Assembly: GCF_009451885.1 (NCBI RefSeq)
Contig: NZ_WIAO01000002.1
Coordinates: forward strand, 62,001 to 126,000
Origin: Glycomyces albidus
GTDB taxonomy: Bacteria; Actinomycetota; Actinomycetes; Mycobacteriales; Micromonosporaceae
Reading direction: 5' to 3'
Length of the DNA: 64,000 nucleotides
Under the pieces are notes generated by a model. It searched no databases and was not told the origin of the DNA. It saw nothing but the letters and a program-made list of their open reading frames with translations. The position numbers and the translations under genes were made by a program. Within the stretch, counting starts at the first letter, position 1. Each line of letters begins with the position of its first letter. Shown here piece after piece: positions 44,960 through 55,700 of this stretch.

Positions 44960-46366
44960 GTGATCCCCATGAGCCTGGCCCAGGTCGCCGCCGCCACCGG
45001 CGGCAAGCTCAGCGAGACGGCCGACCCGGAGGCCGTCGTCACCGGCGGCGTCGAGTTCGACTCCCGCAAGGCCGGGCCGGGCGGCCTGTTCCTGGCCATC
45101 CCCGGCGCCAAGGTCGACGGTCACGACTTCGCCGCCCAGGCCCACGCGCAGGGCGTCGTCGCGACCATCGCGACCCGCCCGATCGACACGCCCGCGATCT
45201 ACGTCGACGACGCCGTCGAGGCGCTCACCCGGCTCGCGTCGCACATCGCCGCCGTGTCGAAGGCGACCGTCATCGGCGTCACCGGCTCCAACGGCAAGAC
45301 CTCCACGAAGGACCTGCTCGGGCAGCTCTGCGCCCGGCTCGGCCCCACCGTCGCCACCGAAGGCAACTTCAACAACGAGCTCGGCCACCCGTACACGGTC
45401 TGCCGGGTCGAACCCGACACCGAGTACCTGGTCCTCGAGCTCGCCGCGCGCGGGCTCGGCCACATCACGAGCCTGTGCGAGATCGCCCCGCCCTCGATCG
45501 GCGCCGTCCTCAACGTCGGCATCTCGCACCTCGACGGCTTCGGCTCCATCGAGACGACCGCCGAGGCCAAGTCCGAACTGCCGCGGTTCCTCGCCCCCGA
45601 GGGCACCGCCGTCCTCAACGCCGACGACCCGCGCGTCGCCGCCATGGCCGACCGCACCCGCGCTCGGGTCCTCGCCTTCGGCATCCGCGAGGACGCCGAG
45701 ATCCGCGCGGCCGACGTCGAACCCGGCGACGGCCGCCACGCGTTCACCCTCGTCACCCCCGGCGGTGAAGCGCGCGTCCAGTTGCGGCTGTGGGGCGACC
45801 ACCACGTCTACAACGCCCTCGCCGCCGCCGCCGTCATGTGGCGGCTCGGCGCGTCCCCCGACCAGATCGCCGCGGGCCTCGGCGAGGCCGGGCGCCTCTC
45901 CGAGCGCCGCATGGACGTCTTCACCCGCCCCGACGGCACCGTCGTCATCGACGACTCCTACAACGCCAACCCCGCCTCGATGGCCGCGGCCGTCCGCGCC
46001 CTCGGGCGGGTCCCGACCGAGGGGCGGCGCATCGCCGTCCTCGGACTCATGGCCGACCTCGAAGAGCTCGAAGAGGAATGCCACCGGCGCCTCGGCGAGC
46101 AGGCCCGCGACGCCGGCGTCGACGAGATCATCGCCGTCGGCGAAGGCACTGAACCCATCGTTGAAGGCGCAGCCGGAAACGGCCGTGCGCACAGCATCGA
46201 CGGTGCCGACGGCGTCACCGCCACCCATGTCCCCGATCAAGCCGCGGCCATCGCGCTGCTCGAAAACCGGCTGCGCCCCGGCGACGCCGTCCTGGTGAAA
46301 GGCTCCCGATACCGGACCTGGGACGTCGCCGACCACCTGCGCGCCAAGGAGGAAACCGACCAGTGA
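44960..46366 (+). CDS. murF: UDP-N-acetylmuramoyl-tripeptide--D-alanyl-D-alanine ligase
   Basis: Joins D-Ala-D-Ala to the tripeptide, completing the Park nucleotide. The 468-residue protein has [51 protein letters not shown] and [17 protein letters not shown], all diagnostic for MurF. GTG 44960 is chosen because AGGAGGA lies nine bases before it; ATG 44969 would be too far. The stop overlaps the mraY start. Confidence 0.97.
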   Translation: MIPMSLAQVAAATGGKLSETADPEAVVTGGVEFDSRKAGPGGLFLAIPGAKVDGHDFAAQAHAQGVVATIATRPIDTPAIYVDDAVEALTRLASHIAAVSKATVIGVTGSNGKTSTKDLLGQLCARLGPTVATEGNFNNELGHPYTVCRVEPDTEYLVLELAARGLGHITSLCEIAPPSIGAVLNVGISHLDGFGSIETTAEAKSELPRFLAPEGTAVLNADDPRVAAMADRTRARVLAFGIREDAEIRAADVEPGDGRHAFTLVTPGGEARVQLRLWGDHHVYNALAAAAVMWRLGASPDQIAAGLGEAGRLSERRMDVFTRPDGTVVIDDSYNANPASMAAAVRALGRVPTEGRRIAVLGLMADLEELEEECHRRLGEQARDAGVDEIIAVGEGTEPIVEGAAGNGRAHSIDGADGVTATHVPDQAAAIALLENRLRPGDAVLVKGSRYRTWDVADHLRAKEETDQ

Positions 46367-47487
46367 GAGCAGTCATCGTCGCCGCGTTCGTGGCGTTCGC
46401 GCTCACCATGGCGCTGACGCCCCTCGCGGCCAAGCTGTTCCGCCGCCTCAAGGCCGGACAGCCCATCCGCTCCGACGGACCCCAGACCCACCTCGCGAAG
46501 GCCGGCACCCCCACCATGGGCGGCGTCGTCTTCATCTTCACGACCGTGCTCGCCTACATCGCCGGCCACCTCGTCCTCATGGCCCTGCCCGAGGCCGACA
46601 CCGAGATGTTCTCCCGCCCCACCGGCTTCACCGCCACCGGCATCGTCCTCATCGGACTCTTCGTCTCCTGCGGCTTCGTCGGCTTCATCGACGACTGGCT
46701 CAAGATCCGCCGCAAGCACTCCGGCGGCATCTCCGGGCGCGCCAAGGTCATCGGCCTCACCATCGCCGCCACCGTCTTCGGCATCGTCGCCGTCTACTAC
46801 CAGGGCTCGATCGTCACCTCCGAGATCTCCGAGACCGTCGCCACCCCCTTCGTCTCCCTCTCCGGCGCCACCGGCTCGTTCAACGTCACCGAGATCGGCA
46901 TGGTCGTCGTCATCGTCCTGCTCGTCAACGCCACCGCCAACGGCGTCAACCTCACCGACGGCCTCGACGGCCTCGCCACAGGCGCCTCCATGATGGCCTT
47001 CATGGCATTCCTCATCATCGGCTTCTGGCAGTACCGCCACTGGTGCGGCGGCGCCCAGCCCGCCGATGACCTCTGCTACGACGTCCGCGACCCGCTCGAG
47101 ATCGCCCTCATCGCCGGCGCCGCCGCCGGCGCCATGTTCGGCTTCCTGTGGTGGAACACCTCGCCCGCCCAGATCTTCATGGGCGACTCCGGCTCCCTCA
47201 GCCTCGGCGCGCTCATCGCCGGGCTCGCCATCGCCTCCAAGACGATCCTGCTCCTGCCGATCGTCGGCGCGCTCTTCGTCATCACGACCGCCAGCGTCAT
47301 GATCCAGGTGACCTCGTTCAAGCTCACCGGCAGACGCGTGTTCCGGATGTCCCCGATCCAGCACCACTTCGAGCTCGCCGGCTGGTCCGAAGTGACCATC
47401 GTGGTCCGGTTCTGGATCATCGCGGGCATCGGCGTCGCCATCGCGCTCGGCTTCTTCTTCGCCGACTTCCTCCGGATCGCGGGGTAG
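46363..47487 (+). CDS. mraY: Phospho-N-acetylmuramoyl-pentapeptide-transferase
   Basis: Integral membrane enzyme that moves phospho-MurNAc-pentapeptide to undecaprenyl phosphate, giving lipid I. The 374-residue protein has about ten helices. Catalytic loops are [32 protein letters not shown] and [18 protein letters not shown] 46363 overlaps the murF stop as GTGA. Confidence 0.97.
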   Translation: MRAVIVAAFVAFALTMALTPLAAKLFRRLKAGQPIRSDGPQTHLAKAGTPTMGGVVFIFTTVLAYIAGHLVLMALPEADTEMFSRPTGFTATGIVLIGLFVSCGFVGFIDDWLKIRRKHSGGISGRAKVIGLTIAATVFGIVAVYYQGSIVTSEISETVATPFVSLSGATGSFNVTEIGMVVVIVLLVNATANGVNLTDGLDGLATGASMMAFMAFLIIGFWQYRHWCGGAQPADDLCYDVRDPLEIALIAGAAAGAMFGFLWWNTSPAQIFMGDSGSLSLGALIAGLAIASKTILLLPIVGALFVITTASVMIQVTSFKLTGRRVFRMSPIQHHFELAGWSEVTIVVRFWIIAGIGVAIALGFFFADFLRIAG

Positions 47488-47490
47488 CCC

Positions 47491-48855
47491 GTGGCAGGCA
47501 TCGCCAGGAACGTCCTCGTCGCAGGCGCCCGCGTGGCCGGGACCGCCTGCTCCGAGGTCCTCCTCGACCGGGGCGCCGCGGTCACCGTGTACGACCGCGA
47601 CGACTCCGAGCGGCTCCGCGCGCTCGCCGCCCGCGGCGCCCGGACCGCCACCGGCGAGTTCGACCCGGCCCTCCTGGACGGGATCGAGCAGGTGGTCCTC
47701 TCGCCGGGGTTCCCGCCGCACCACCCGATCGCCGTCGCCGCCCGCGACGCCGGGATCGAGACGTTCTCCGAACCCGAACTCGCCTGGCGCCTGCGCGAAC
47801 CGGGCGCGGCCCGCTGGCTCGCCGTCACCGGCACCAACGGCAAGACGACCACCACGACGATGCTCGCCGCGATGCTCGAGGCCGCGGGCCTGCGCACCGC
47901 GGCCCTCGGCAACATCGGCGTCCCGCTGGTCCACGCCGCCAACGGCCCGTACGACGTCATCGCCGTCGAGCTCTCCAGCTACCAGCTCCACTGGTCGGCG
48001 TCGCTCGCCCCGACGGCCGGGGCCGTCCTCAACCTCGCCCCCGACCACCTCGACTGGCACGGCGGCTTCGACGCCTACAGCGAGGCCAAGGCCGCCGTCT
48101 GGCGCGGCGGCCGGGCCGTCGCCAACCTCGACGACCCCGCGGTCGTCGCCCTCGCCAAGCACACCGACGCCCACGTCACCGGCTTCACCCTGAACCAGCC
48201 CGAACCGGGCCAGTTCGGGGTGGCCCTGGGCTACCTCGTCGACTACACCGGCGGCGAGCCCGTCCAGATCTGCTCGGTCGACCTCGTCCGCCCCGCCGGG
48301 TGGCACAACGTGGCCAACGCCCTCGCGGCCGCCGCGCTCGCCCGCGAGGCCGGCGTCGGCCACGCCGAGATCGCCGAGGCCATCCGCAAGTACACGCCCG
48401 AACCGCACCGCAACGTCGCCTTCACCGAGCACGAGGGCGTGACCTGGGTCGACGACTCCAAGGCCACCAACCCGCACGCCGCCGCCGCGGCGCTCGCCGC
48501 CTACGACTCGGTCGTGTGGGTCGCCGGCGGCCAGCTCAAAGGCGTCGACGTCGACTCCCTCGTCGCCGAGTACGCCCACAAGCTCCGCGCGGCCGTCCTC
48601 ATCGGACAGGACCGGGCGCTGATCGCCGACGCGCTCGCGCGACACGCCCCGGACCTCCCCGTCGCCGTCCTCGACGGCGGCGACGATGCGGTCATGACCG
48701 ACGTCGCCGCCCGCGCCGCGGGCTTCGCGCAGCCCGGCGACACGGTGCTGCTCTCGCCCGCCGCGGCCTCCTACGACATGTTCCGCTCCTATGCCCACCG
48801 CGGCGACGCGTTCGCGGACGCGGTGCGGCGGCTGCTGGGGGAGGACGCCGGGTGA
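47491..48855 (+). CDS. murD: UDP-N-acetylmuramoylalanine--D-glutamate ligase
   Basis: Adds D-Glu to UDP-MurNAc-L-Ala. The 454-residue protein has an N-terminal Rossmann domain (VLVAGARVAGTACSEVLL, with GARVAG in place of the usual G-x-SG), the P-loop WLAVTGTNGKTTTTTMLAAML, IAVELSSYQLHW, NLAPDHLDWHGGFDAYSEAK and WVDDSKATNPHAAAAAL. GTG 47491 lies 3 nt after mraY. The stop overlaps ftsW. Confidence 0.97.
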   Translation: MAGIARNVLVAGARVAGTACSEVLLDRGAAVTVYDRDDSERLRALAARGARTATGEFDPALLDGIEQVVLSPGFPPHHPIAVAARDAGIETFSEPELAWRLREPGAARWLAVTGTNGKTTTTTMLAAMLEAAGLRTAALGNIGVPLVHAANGPYDVIAVELSSYQLHWSASLAPTAGAVLNLAPDHLDWHGGFDAYSEAKAAVWRGGRAVANLDDPAVVALAKHTDAHVTGFTLNQPEPGQFGVALGYLVDYTGGEPVQICSVDLVRPAGWHNVANALAAAALAREAGVGHAEIAEAIRKYTPEPHRNVAFTEHEGVTWVDDSKATNPHAAAAALAAYDSVVWVAGGQLKGVDVDSLVAEYAHKLRAAVLIGQDRALIADALARHAPDLPVAVLDGGDDAVMTDVAARAAGFAQPGDTVLLSPAAASYDMFRSYAHRGDAFADAVRRLLGEDAG

Positions 48856-50135
48856 GAAGCGGGTTCACCGAGATGCTCCGCGGCCTCCTCGACCGGCCGC
48901 TCGCCTCGTACTACCTGCTGCTCTCCTCCGCGGGCCTCCTGCTCACCATCGGCCTGGTGATGGTCTTCTCCGCCACCATGGTCGAGTCCTACGAGGCCAC
49001 GGGCAACGCGTTCGCCGTCATCCTCCAGCAGGTCATCTGGGCCGTCGTCGGCCTGGTCTGCTTCTGGATCGCCCAGCGCCTGCCCGCGCGCACCTACCGG
49101 GCGGTGGCCCGACCGCTCCTGGTCATCGCCATCCTCCTCGGCCTGTTCCTGGTCGTCATGTCGATCGCCCAGAACGGCTCCGGCGGCGACTCGGGCGGCA
49201 TCGCCACCGACAACCTGTGGATCCACATAGGACCGGTCCAGTTCCAGCCCGCCGAGATCGCCAAGTTCGCGCTCCTGCTGTGGGCCGCGGACTCGCTGGT
49301 GCGGCTGGGCCCGCGCATCGCGTCCTGGCGCGACCTGGCGATCCCCATGTTCCCGATCGCGGGCTCGCTGATGCTCATCATCGGGTACGCCGACCTCGGC
49401 ACGATGCTCATCATCGTGGCGATGTTCATCGGCCTGCTGTGGGCCTCGGGCGTGCCGCTGCGGATCCTCGGCGTCCTCTTCGGCACCGCGCTCGCCGGCT
49501 CGGTCCTCCTCATCGCCTTCGAGGGCTACCGGATGGAGCGCATCATCTCCTTCTCGCGGCCCGAGGACTTCGCCGACACCTGGGGCTACCAGGCCATCCA
49601 GGGCTACTACGCGATCGCCGACGGCGGCTGGTTCGGCCTCGGCCTCGGCGAGAGCCGCCAGAAGTGGGACTGGCTCCCCAACGGCCACAACGACTTCATC
49701 TTCGCGCTCATCGCCGAGGAGCTCGGCGTCGTCGGCTGCCTGGTGATCCTCGCGCTGTTCGCGGTCTTCGTCTACACCGGCTTCCGCATCGCCCGCCGCT
49801 CCGACGACGCGTTCCGGTCCCTGGTGGCCGCGGGCGTCACGATCTGGATCGCCGGGCAGGCGTTCATCAACATCGGCGGCGTCCTCGGCCTCATCCCGAT
49901 GACCGGCGTCCCGCTCCCGTTCATCTCCGACGGCGGCACCGCCCTCGTGGTGGTCCTCGCGGCGGTCGGGATGCTCGCCGGATTCGCGCGTGCCGAACCC
50001 GACGCGGCCCAGGCACTCCGGGCGCGCAACCCCTCTCGTCTCGTACGCTTGCTCTGGGCCCCCCTGCCGCCCGCGCCCCGCACGGAGTCGGAGCCCGACT
50101 CCGCGAAGTCCGACCCTACGACCAGAAAGACATGA
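48852..50135 (+). CDS. ftsW: Lipid II polymerase / cell division protein FtsW
   Basis: SEDS-family peptidoglycan polymerase of 427 residues with about ten membrane helices that works with class B PBPs at the septum. SEDS features include GLVMVFSATMVES, IHIGPVQFQPAEIAKFALLLW, GYADLGTMLIIVAMF, GWFGLGLGESRQKWDWLPNGHNDFIFALIAEELG and GLIPMTGVPLPFISDGGTAL. The partner ftsI is not in the window. GTG 48852 overlaps the murD stop as GTGA. The cytosolic tail is basic and Pro-rich. Confidence 0.96.
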   Translation: MRSGFTEMLRGLLDRPLASYYLLLSSAGLLLTIGLVMVFSATMVESYEATGNAFAVILQQVIWAVVGLVCFWIAQRLPARTYRAVARPLLVIAILLGLFLVVMSIAQNGSGGDSGGIATDNLWIHIGPVQFQPAEIAKFALLLWAADSLVRLGPRIASWRDLAIPMFPIAGSLMLIIGYADLGTMLIIVAMFIGLLWASGVPLRILGVLFGTALAGSVLLIAFEGYRMERIISFSRPEDFADTWGYQAIQGYYAIADGGWFGLGLGESRQKWDWLPNGHNDFIFALIAEELGVVGCLVILALFAVFVYTGFRIARRSDDAFRSLVAAGVTIWIAGQAFINIGGVLGLIPMTGVPLPFISDGGTALVVVLAAVGMLAGFARAEPDAAQALRARNPSRLVRLLWAPLPPAPRTESEPDSAKSDPTTRKT

Positions 50136-51250
50136 CGTTGGCACAGCTTCGATCGGTCGTCCTCGCCGGCGGCGGCACCGGCGGCCACATCTACCCGCTC
50201 CTGGCCTTCGCCGACTGCCTGCGCCGCCACGACCCCCACGTGCGCGTCACCTGCCTCGGGACCGAGAAGGGCCTCGAGAACGACCTCATCCCCAAGGCCG
50301 GGTACGACCTCCGCAACGTCCCGGCCCACCAGCTCCCGCGCAAGGTCAACCTCGACCTGCTGCTGACGGCGCCGCGCATGCTCAAGGCCATGAAGGCCAC
50401 CCGCGAGATCCTCGACGAGGTCCAGGCCGACGTCGTGGTCGGCTTCGGCGGGTACGTCGCCGTCCCCGCCTACCTCGCCGCCTGGCGCCGCAAGATGCCC
50501 ATGGTCATCTTCGAGTTCAACGACCCGCCCGGCGTCGCCAACAAGCTCGCGCTCAAGTTCAGCGACAATCTCGCGCTCGGCTTCCCGCACCTGCCGCAGG
50601 CGTCGCCGCTCCTGGCCGACGGCACCATCACCGGCGTCCCGCTGCGGCCCGCGATCGCCCACCTGGACCGCAACGCCATGCGCGTCCAGGCGTGCCAGTA
50701 CTTCGGGCTCGACCCGCGCCGCCCAGTCCTGTTCGTGTACGGCGGCTCCCAGGGCGCGGCCTCGATCAACAACGCCGTCTCCGGCGCGGCCCAGATGCTC
50801 GCGCACCGCGGCGTCCAGGTCCTCCACATCACCGGCGCCCGCCGCGACGAGCCGATCCACATCCCCGAGGGCCTGCCGGTCCCGTACCGGACCCTGCCGT
50901 ACCTCGACCGCATGGACCTCGGCTACGCCGCGTGCGACATGGTCCTGGCCCGCGGCGGCTCCATGACCGTCGCCGAGGTCAGCGCGCTGGGCATCCCCAC
51001 GGTGTTCGTCCCCATGCCGTGGGGCAACAAGGAGCAGTACCGCAACGCCGGGCCGGTCGTCGCCGCCGGCGGCGCCATGTTCTGCGACGACGAGAACCTC
51101 AGCCCCGGATGGATCGCCGAGAACCTCATCCCGGTCATCACCGACCGGAACCGCGTCCTCCAGATGTCGCAGGCCGCGGCCGCCTTCGGGTCCCGCACCG
51201 GCGACGAGGCGCTCCGCAACTACACGCTGAAGGTGGTCTCGCAGGCATGA
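50132..51250 (+). CDS. murG: UDP-GlcNAc--lipid I N-acetylglucosaminyltransferase
   Basis: Converts lipid I to lipid II at the inner membrane face. The 372-residue GT-B protein has LAGGGTGGHIYPLLAFADCL, VVGFGGYVAVPAYLAAW, VYGGSQGAASINNAV and LARGGSMTVAEVSALGIPTVFVPMPWGNKEQYRNA. The HEQN-type motif of many MurG proteins reads FEFNDPPGVANKLALKF, keeping Glu and Asn. ATG 50132 overlaps the ftsW stop. Confidence 0.96.
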   Translation: MTLAQLRSVVLAGGGTGGHIYPLLAFADCLRRHDPHVRVTCLGTEKGLENDLIPKAGYDLRNVPAHQLPRKVNLDLLLTAPRMLKAMKATREILDEVQADVVVGFGGYVAVPAYLAAWRRKMPMVIFEFNDPPGVANKLALKFSDNLALGFPHLPQASPLLADGTITGVPLRPAIAHLDRNAMRVQACQYFGLDPRRPVLFVYGGSQGAASINNAVSGAAQMLAHRGVQVLHITGARRDEPIHIPEGLPVPYRTLPYLDRMDLGYAACDMVLARGGSMTVAEVSALGIPTVFVPMPWGNKEQYRNAGPVVAAGGAMFCDDENLSPGWIAENLIPVITDRNRVLQMSQAAAAFGSRTGDEALRNYTLKVVSQA

Positions 51251-52656
51251 CCGATCCCAACGACCTGACCAGCCCGATCGACGAGGGCGTCACCGCCGAG
51301 GACCTCGGGCGCGTCCTGTTCATCGGCGTCGGCGGCGTCGGCATGAACGGCCTCACCCGCCTGTACGCGACGCGCGGCCTCCCCGTGTCCGGCTCCGAGC
51401 TGAAGGACTGGCCGAGCCTGCCCGAGCTCGAGCGCCTCGGCGTCACGCTCCACCGCGAGCACACCGAGGCCAACCTCGACGGCGTCGACACCGTGGTCCG
51501 CTCCACCGCGCACAACGACGAGCACCTCGAGGTCGCCGAGGCCCGCCGCCGCGGCATCCGGGTCTACCACCGCTCCGAGGCGCTCGCCGCCGCCATGACC
51601 GGCCGCCGCTCGGTCGTCGTCACCGGCACCCACGGCAAGACCACCACGACCGCGATCATCACCCAGATGCTCGAGCACGCCGGACTCGCACCGTCCTATG
51701 TGAACGGAGGCGAGATCATCGGCGCGTTCACCGGCGCGCACGGCGACGGCGACCTGTTCGTGGCCGAGGCCGACGAGTCCGACCGCTCGTTCCTGCGCTA
51801 CCGCCCCGAGATCGGCGTCGTCACCAACATCGACGTCGACCACCTGAACACCTACGGCGACATGGAGTCCCTCACCGAGGCGTTCGAGCGGTTCTGCCGC
51901 AACACCGACAAGGACGGCCTCCTGGTCCTCTGCGCCGACAACCCGGGCACGCTCGCGCTCGCGAAGAAGCTCCGCGCCGAGGGCCGCACGGTCGCCACCT
52001 ACGGCTTCAGCGACGGCGCCGACGTCCAGCTCGGCGACGTCGAGTCCGACAAGGACGGCGTCGACTACACGGTCCTCTACGAGCGCCAGGTCCTCGGCCG
52101 CTTCCACCTGCCGATGCCCGGCCGGCACATCGCCCTCAACTCGGCCGCCGCGGTCGCGGTCGGGCTCTACCTCGGCCTCGAACCCGAGGACATCGCCGCC
52201 GGCATCGCCTCCTTCGGCGGGGTCAAGCGCCGGTTCGAGAAGCGCGGCGAGATCGACGGGTACGCCGTCTTCGACGAGTACGCCTACCACCCGACCGCGA
52301 TGACCGAGGCCGTCAAGACCCTCAAGGAGGTCGCCGGCGACGGCCGCCTCATCGTGGTCTTCCAGCCCTACCGCGTCTACCGCACCATCGCCATGCGCGA
52401 CGACATCGCCGAAGCGCTCTCGCTCGCCGACCGGGTCGTCGTCATGGAGATCTTCGGCCCCGGCGAGGACATCCCCGAAGGCGAAGGCGGGCAAGCGCTC
52501 CGCGACGCCATTGCCCTCCCCGAGGAGGACAAGGTCTTCGTCGCCGAATGGGACGACGTCCCCGCCGCCGTCAAGGCGCTCGCCGCCGAAGGCGACGTCG
52601 TCGTCACCATGGGCGCCCCGCCCGTCTCCCTCATGCCCGACGACCTGCTGCGCTGA
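51247..52656 (+). CDS. murC: UDP-N-acetylmuramate--L-alanine ligase
   Basis: First amino acid ligase of peptidoglycan precursor synthesis. The 469-residue protein has the Rossmann motif FIGVGGVGMNGLTRLY, P-loop VVTGTHGKTTTTAIITQML, VAEADESDRSFL, TNIDVDHLNTYGDMESL, VKRRFEKRG and FDEYAYHPTAMTEAV. ATG 51247 overlaps the murG stop as ATGA. A strong hairpin six bases after the stop ends this operon. Confidence 0.97.
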   Translation: MTDPNDLTSPIDEGVTAEDLGRVLFIGVGGVGMNGLTRLYATRGLPVSGSELKDWPSLPELERLGVTLHREHTEANLDGVDTVVRSTAHNDEHLEVAEARRRGIRVYHRSEALAAAMTGRRSVVVTGTHGKTTTTAIITQMLEHAGLAPSYVNGGEIIGAFTGAHGDGDLFVAEADESDRSFLRYRPEIGVVTNIDVDHLNTYGDMESLTEAFERFCRNTDKDGLLVLCADNPGTLALAKKLRAEGRTVATYGFSDGADVQLGDVESDKDGVDYTVLYERQVLGRFHLPMPGRHIALNSAAAVAVGLYLGLEPEDIAAGIASFGGVKRRFEKRGEIDGYAVFDEYAYHPTAMTEAVKTLKEVAGDGRLIVVFQPYRVYRTIAMRDDIAEALSLADRVVVMEIFGPGEDIPEGEGGQALRDAIALPEEDKVFVAEWDDVPAAVKALAAEGDVVVTMGAPPVSLMPDDLLR

Positions 52657-52661
52657 ACCGC

Positions 52662-52687
52662 GACGGGCCCGCGCGAGCGGGCCCGTC
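52662..52687 (+). terminator. Terminator after murC
   Basis: A perfect 11-bp stem (52662-52672 with 52677-52687) around a GCGA loop, followed by CCCCCGTT. It separates murE-murC from the Roco gene. Confidence 0.85.
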
Positions 52688-52743
52688 CCCCGTTGGGCGG
52701 CAACACGATCGCGACGCCCCGGCGGCTGCGGCCGGGCGGTAGC

Positions 52744-55700
52744 ATGGCGCGTGACAGCACTGTCACGAACCGCCATCACATTCCGAACCCGGTGGGTGAA
52801 CCCCCTGCGATGCCACTGAGAAGGCTGCTCTCCGACGCCGGCCAGCCCGACGAGCACGGCCGGCTCCCCACGAGCCTCGACCTCTCGCGCCAGAACCTCA
52901 GAGCCGTCCCGCCGGCCGTGCGCACGATGACGCACCTGCGGTACCTCGACCTCTCGGTCAACAGCATCACCCGCCTCCCCGACTGGATCGGCGAACTCGA
53001 GCGGCTCACCCATCTCAACCTGTTCCAGAACCGGCTCTCCTCCGTCCCCGAGTCGATCGGGCGGCTCCAGGAGCTCACCGAACTCAACCTCGGCGACAAC
53101 CAGCTCACCTCGCTCCCCGCCTCCATCGGCCGCCTCGCCTCCCTGATCCGGCTCGACCTCGACGTCAACCGGATCACCGCGCTCCCCGGCTCGATCGGCG
53201 GCCTCGACCGGCTCGTCAAGCTCACGCTCTTCCGCAACCGCCTCACCGACCTGCCCGCCTCGATCGCCCGCCTGAGCGCCCTCACCTGGCTCGACGTGAG
53301 CGACAACCGGTTCGGGGCCTTCCCCGAGCCCGTCACCGAGCTGACCGGGCTCACCCGCCTCGAACTCACCCGGGCCGGCCTCACCGACCTCCCCGACTCG
53401 ATCGGCCGCCTCGTCAACCTGGTCGAGCTCCGGCTCGACGCCAACCGCCTCACCCGCCTCCCGCGCTCGATCACCGCGCTCACCAGCCTGCGCCGCCTCA
53501 ACCTCAACGGCAACAAGTTCGCCGAGCTCCCCGAGTACCTCAGCGCCCTCACCGAGCTCAGCCGCCTCGACGCCGAGTACAACGGCCTGCGCAGCCTGCC
53601 CCGCTCCCTCCTCAAGCTCGACAAGCTCGAACTGCTCCACCTCGAAGGGAACCTCCTCCCGCCCGAGCAGCGCGCCGCGGCGGTCGCCGGCCTGCCCGCG
53701 CTCCGCGAGTTCATGGAGGGCCTCGACACCGGCAGCGCCGACTTCCGCGAGGCCAAGCTCGTCCTGGTCGGCGAAGGCGAGGTCGGCAAGAGCTCGCTCC
53801 TGGCCGCCATGCGCGGCGAGCCGTTCGACCCCGACCGCGGCTCGACCCACGGCATCGAGGTGAAGACCCTCGACCTGACCGGCCCCGGCGGCGACCCGTC
53901 CGAGGCGATCACCATGAACGCCTGGGACTTCGGCGGCCAGAAGGCGTACCGCCCCACCCACCAGCTCTTCTTCACCGCCCCCGCCGTGTACGTCGTGGTC
54001 TGGAAGGCGCGCACCGGATCCATGCAGGGCTTCGTCGACTACTGGATCGACCTGATCCGCCGCCGCACCAGCGACGACGACATCAAGATCCACATCGTCG
54101 CCACCCACGTCGACGGCCAGCACCCCCGCATCGACCAGGCCGGCCTGATGCAGCGCCACGGCGACCTCATCGGCGGCTTCCACTTCGTCGACAGCAGGAC
54201 CGGGTTCGGCATCGACGACCTCCGGGCGGCCCTGTGGGAGTCCGCCGCCGCGATCCCGCAACTCAACCGCGAGGTGCCCGCAGGCTGGAAGGACCTGCGC
54301 CGCTCGCTCGTCCAGAGCGGCGAGTCCTTCCTCGAGTACCCCGACTACCTGCGCCGCGCCGAGACCTTCGGCCTCGACGAGGACGCCGCCGGCGCGCTCG
54401 CGGCCATCGCCACCCGCCTGGGGTACTGGATCCACTACCCGGAGATCCCCGGCCTCAAGGAGATCGTGGTCCTCAAAGGCGACTGGCTCAGCACCGCCGT
54501 CAGCCACATCGTCGACGACGCCGAGACCGCCGCCCGGCACGGCCTTGTCGAGCACCGCCGCCTGGTCCACCTGTGGAACAACCCCGACAAGCCCCCGAAC
54601 GAGCGGTACGACCCGAAGTTCCACCCGGCGCTCCTCCAGCTCATGGAGAAGTACGACCTCTCGTACCGCATCGCCGAGGCCGAGGGCCGCCCGCCCAGCA
54701 GCCTCATCGCGCAGCTCGTCGACGAGGTGCCGCCGCCGCTCGAGGAGGTCTGGGACGGGTTCGGCCCGCACCTGCGCGAGGACTCCCAGTTGTGCGAGTT
54801 CCTCGACACCAGGGGCGTCAAGGGCGTCCCCGAGGGCCTGGTGCACCAGCTCATCGTGCGCTGGCACCGCCACTCGCTCGGCCGCGAGCGCTTCGAGGAC
54901 AGCGTCCACTGGCACAGCGGCTTCGTGATCCAGCCCGGCCCGTACGCGCGCGCCCTGGTCCGCCTGGAGGGGCAGCGGCTCCGCGTCACCGTGAAGGCCG
55001 CCTACCCCGAGCAGTTCCTCCAGGAGTTCATCAAGGACCTCGAGGACTACGCCGGCGAGCTGTGGCCCGGCTTCCGGCTCAAGCGGCTCGTGCCCTGCGG
55101 CAACGAGTGCGTCGACCCCGACGGCTCCCGGACCGGCCTGTTCGGCCTGGAGCGGCTCCTGACCCGCCGCAGCATCGGCAAGAAGACCGCCGAGTGCCGC
55201 CGCTGCTGGGAGGACATGCCGATCGACCGGCTCATCCACCGCCCGCCCGAGGACGAGGACGACGAGCCCGTCCGTCCCGCCTTCCCGGCGCCGCCCGAGG
55301 CGCGGGGTCGCGGGAGCGGCGAGGCGCAGCGCAGCGAAGCGGAGGCCCTGGCGCGCATCGAGGCGGAGATCGGGAAGCTCAAGGACCTGTTCACCGACGA
55401 GGCGGTGAACGGGCCCCGGTTCTACACGGTCGAACTGCTCGACCGGCGGTCCTGGAGCAGGCGGCTCATGCACGTCCGGGTCCGGGTGGTCCTGTGGTGC
55501 GAGCACTCGCGCCTGCCGCTGTACGTCCTCGACGGCGATCCCGACAGCGGCGTCTTCGAGATCGACGTGCCCCGCACCTGGCTGGTGAAGTCCGCGCCCT
55601 GGATCAAGCGCACCCTCAAGGTGCTCTGGTCCACGGTCCTGCCCGGCGGCTCGGTCGCCCTCGACCTGTTCGTGCCGTCCTTCGACCCGGCCGCGATCGA

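Noticed and set aside
52751-52766. CRP-type binding site before the Roco gene
   Set aside because: GTGA and TCAC are separated by 8 bases rather than the 6 of CRP/FNR sites.
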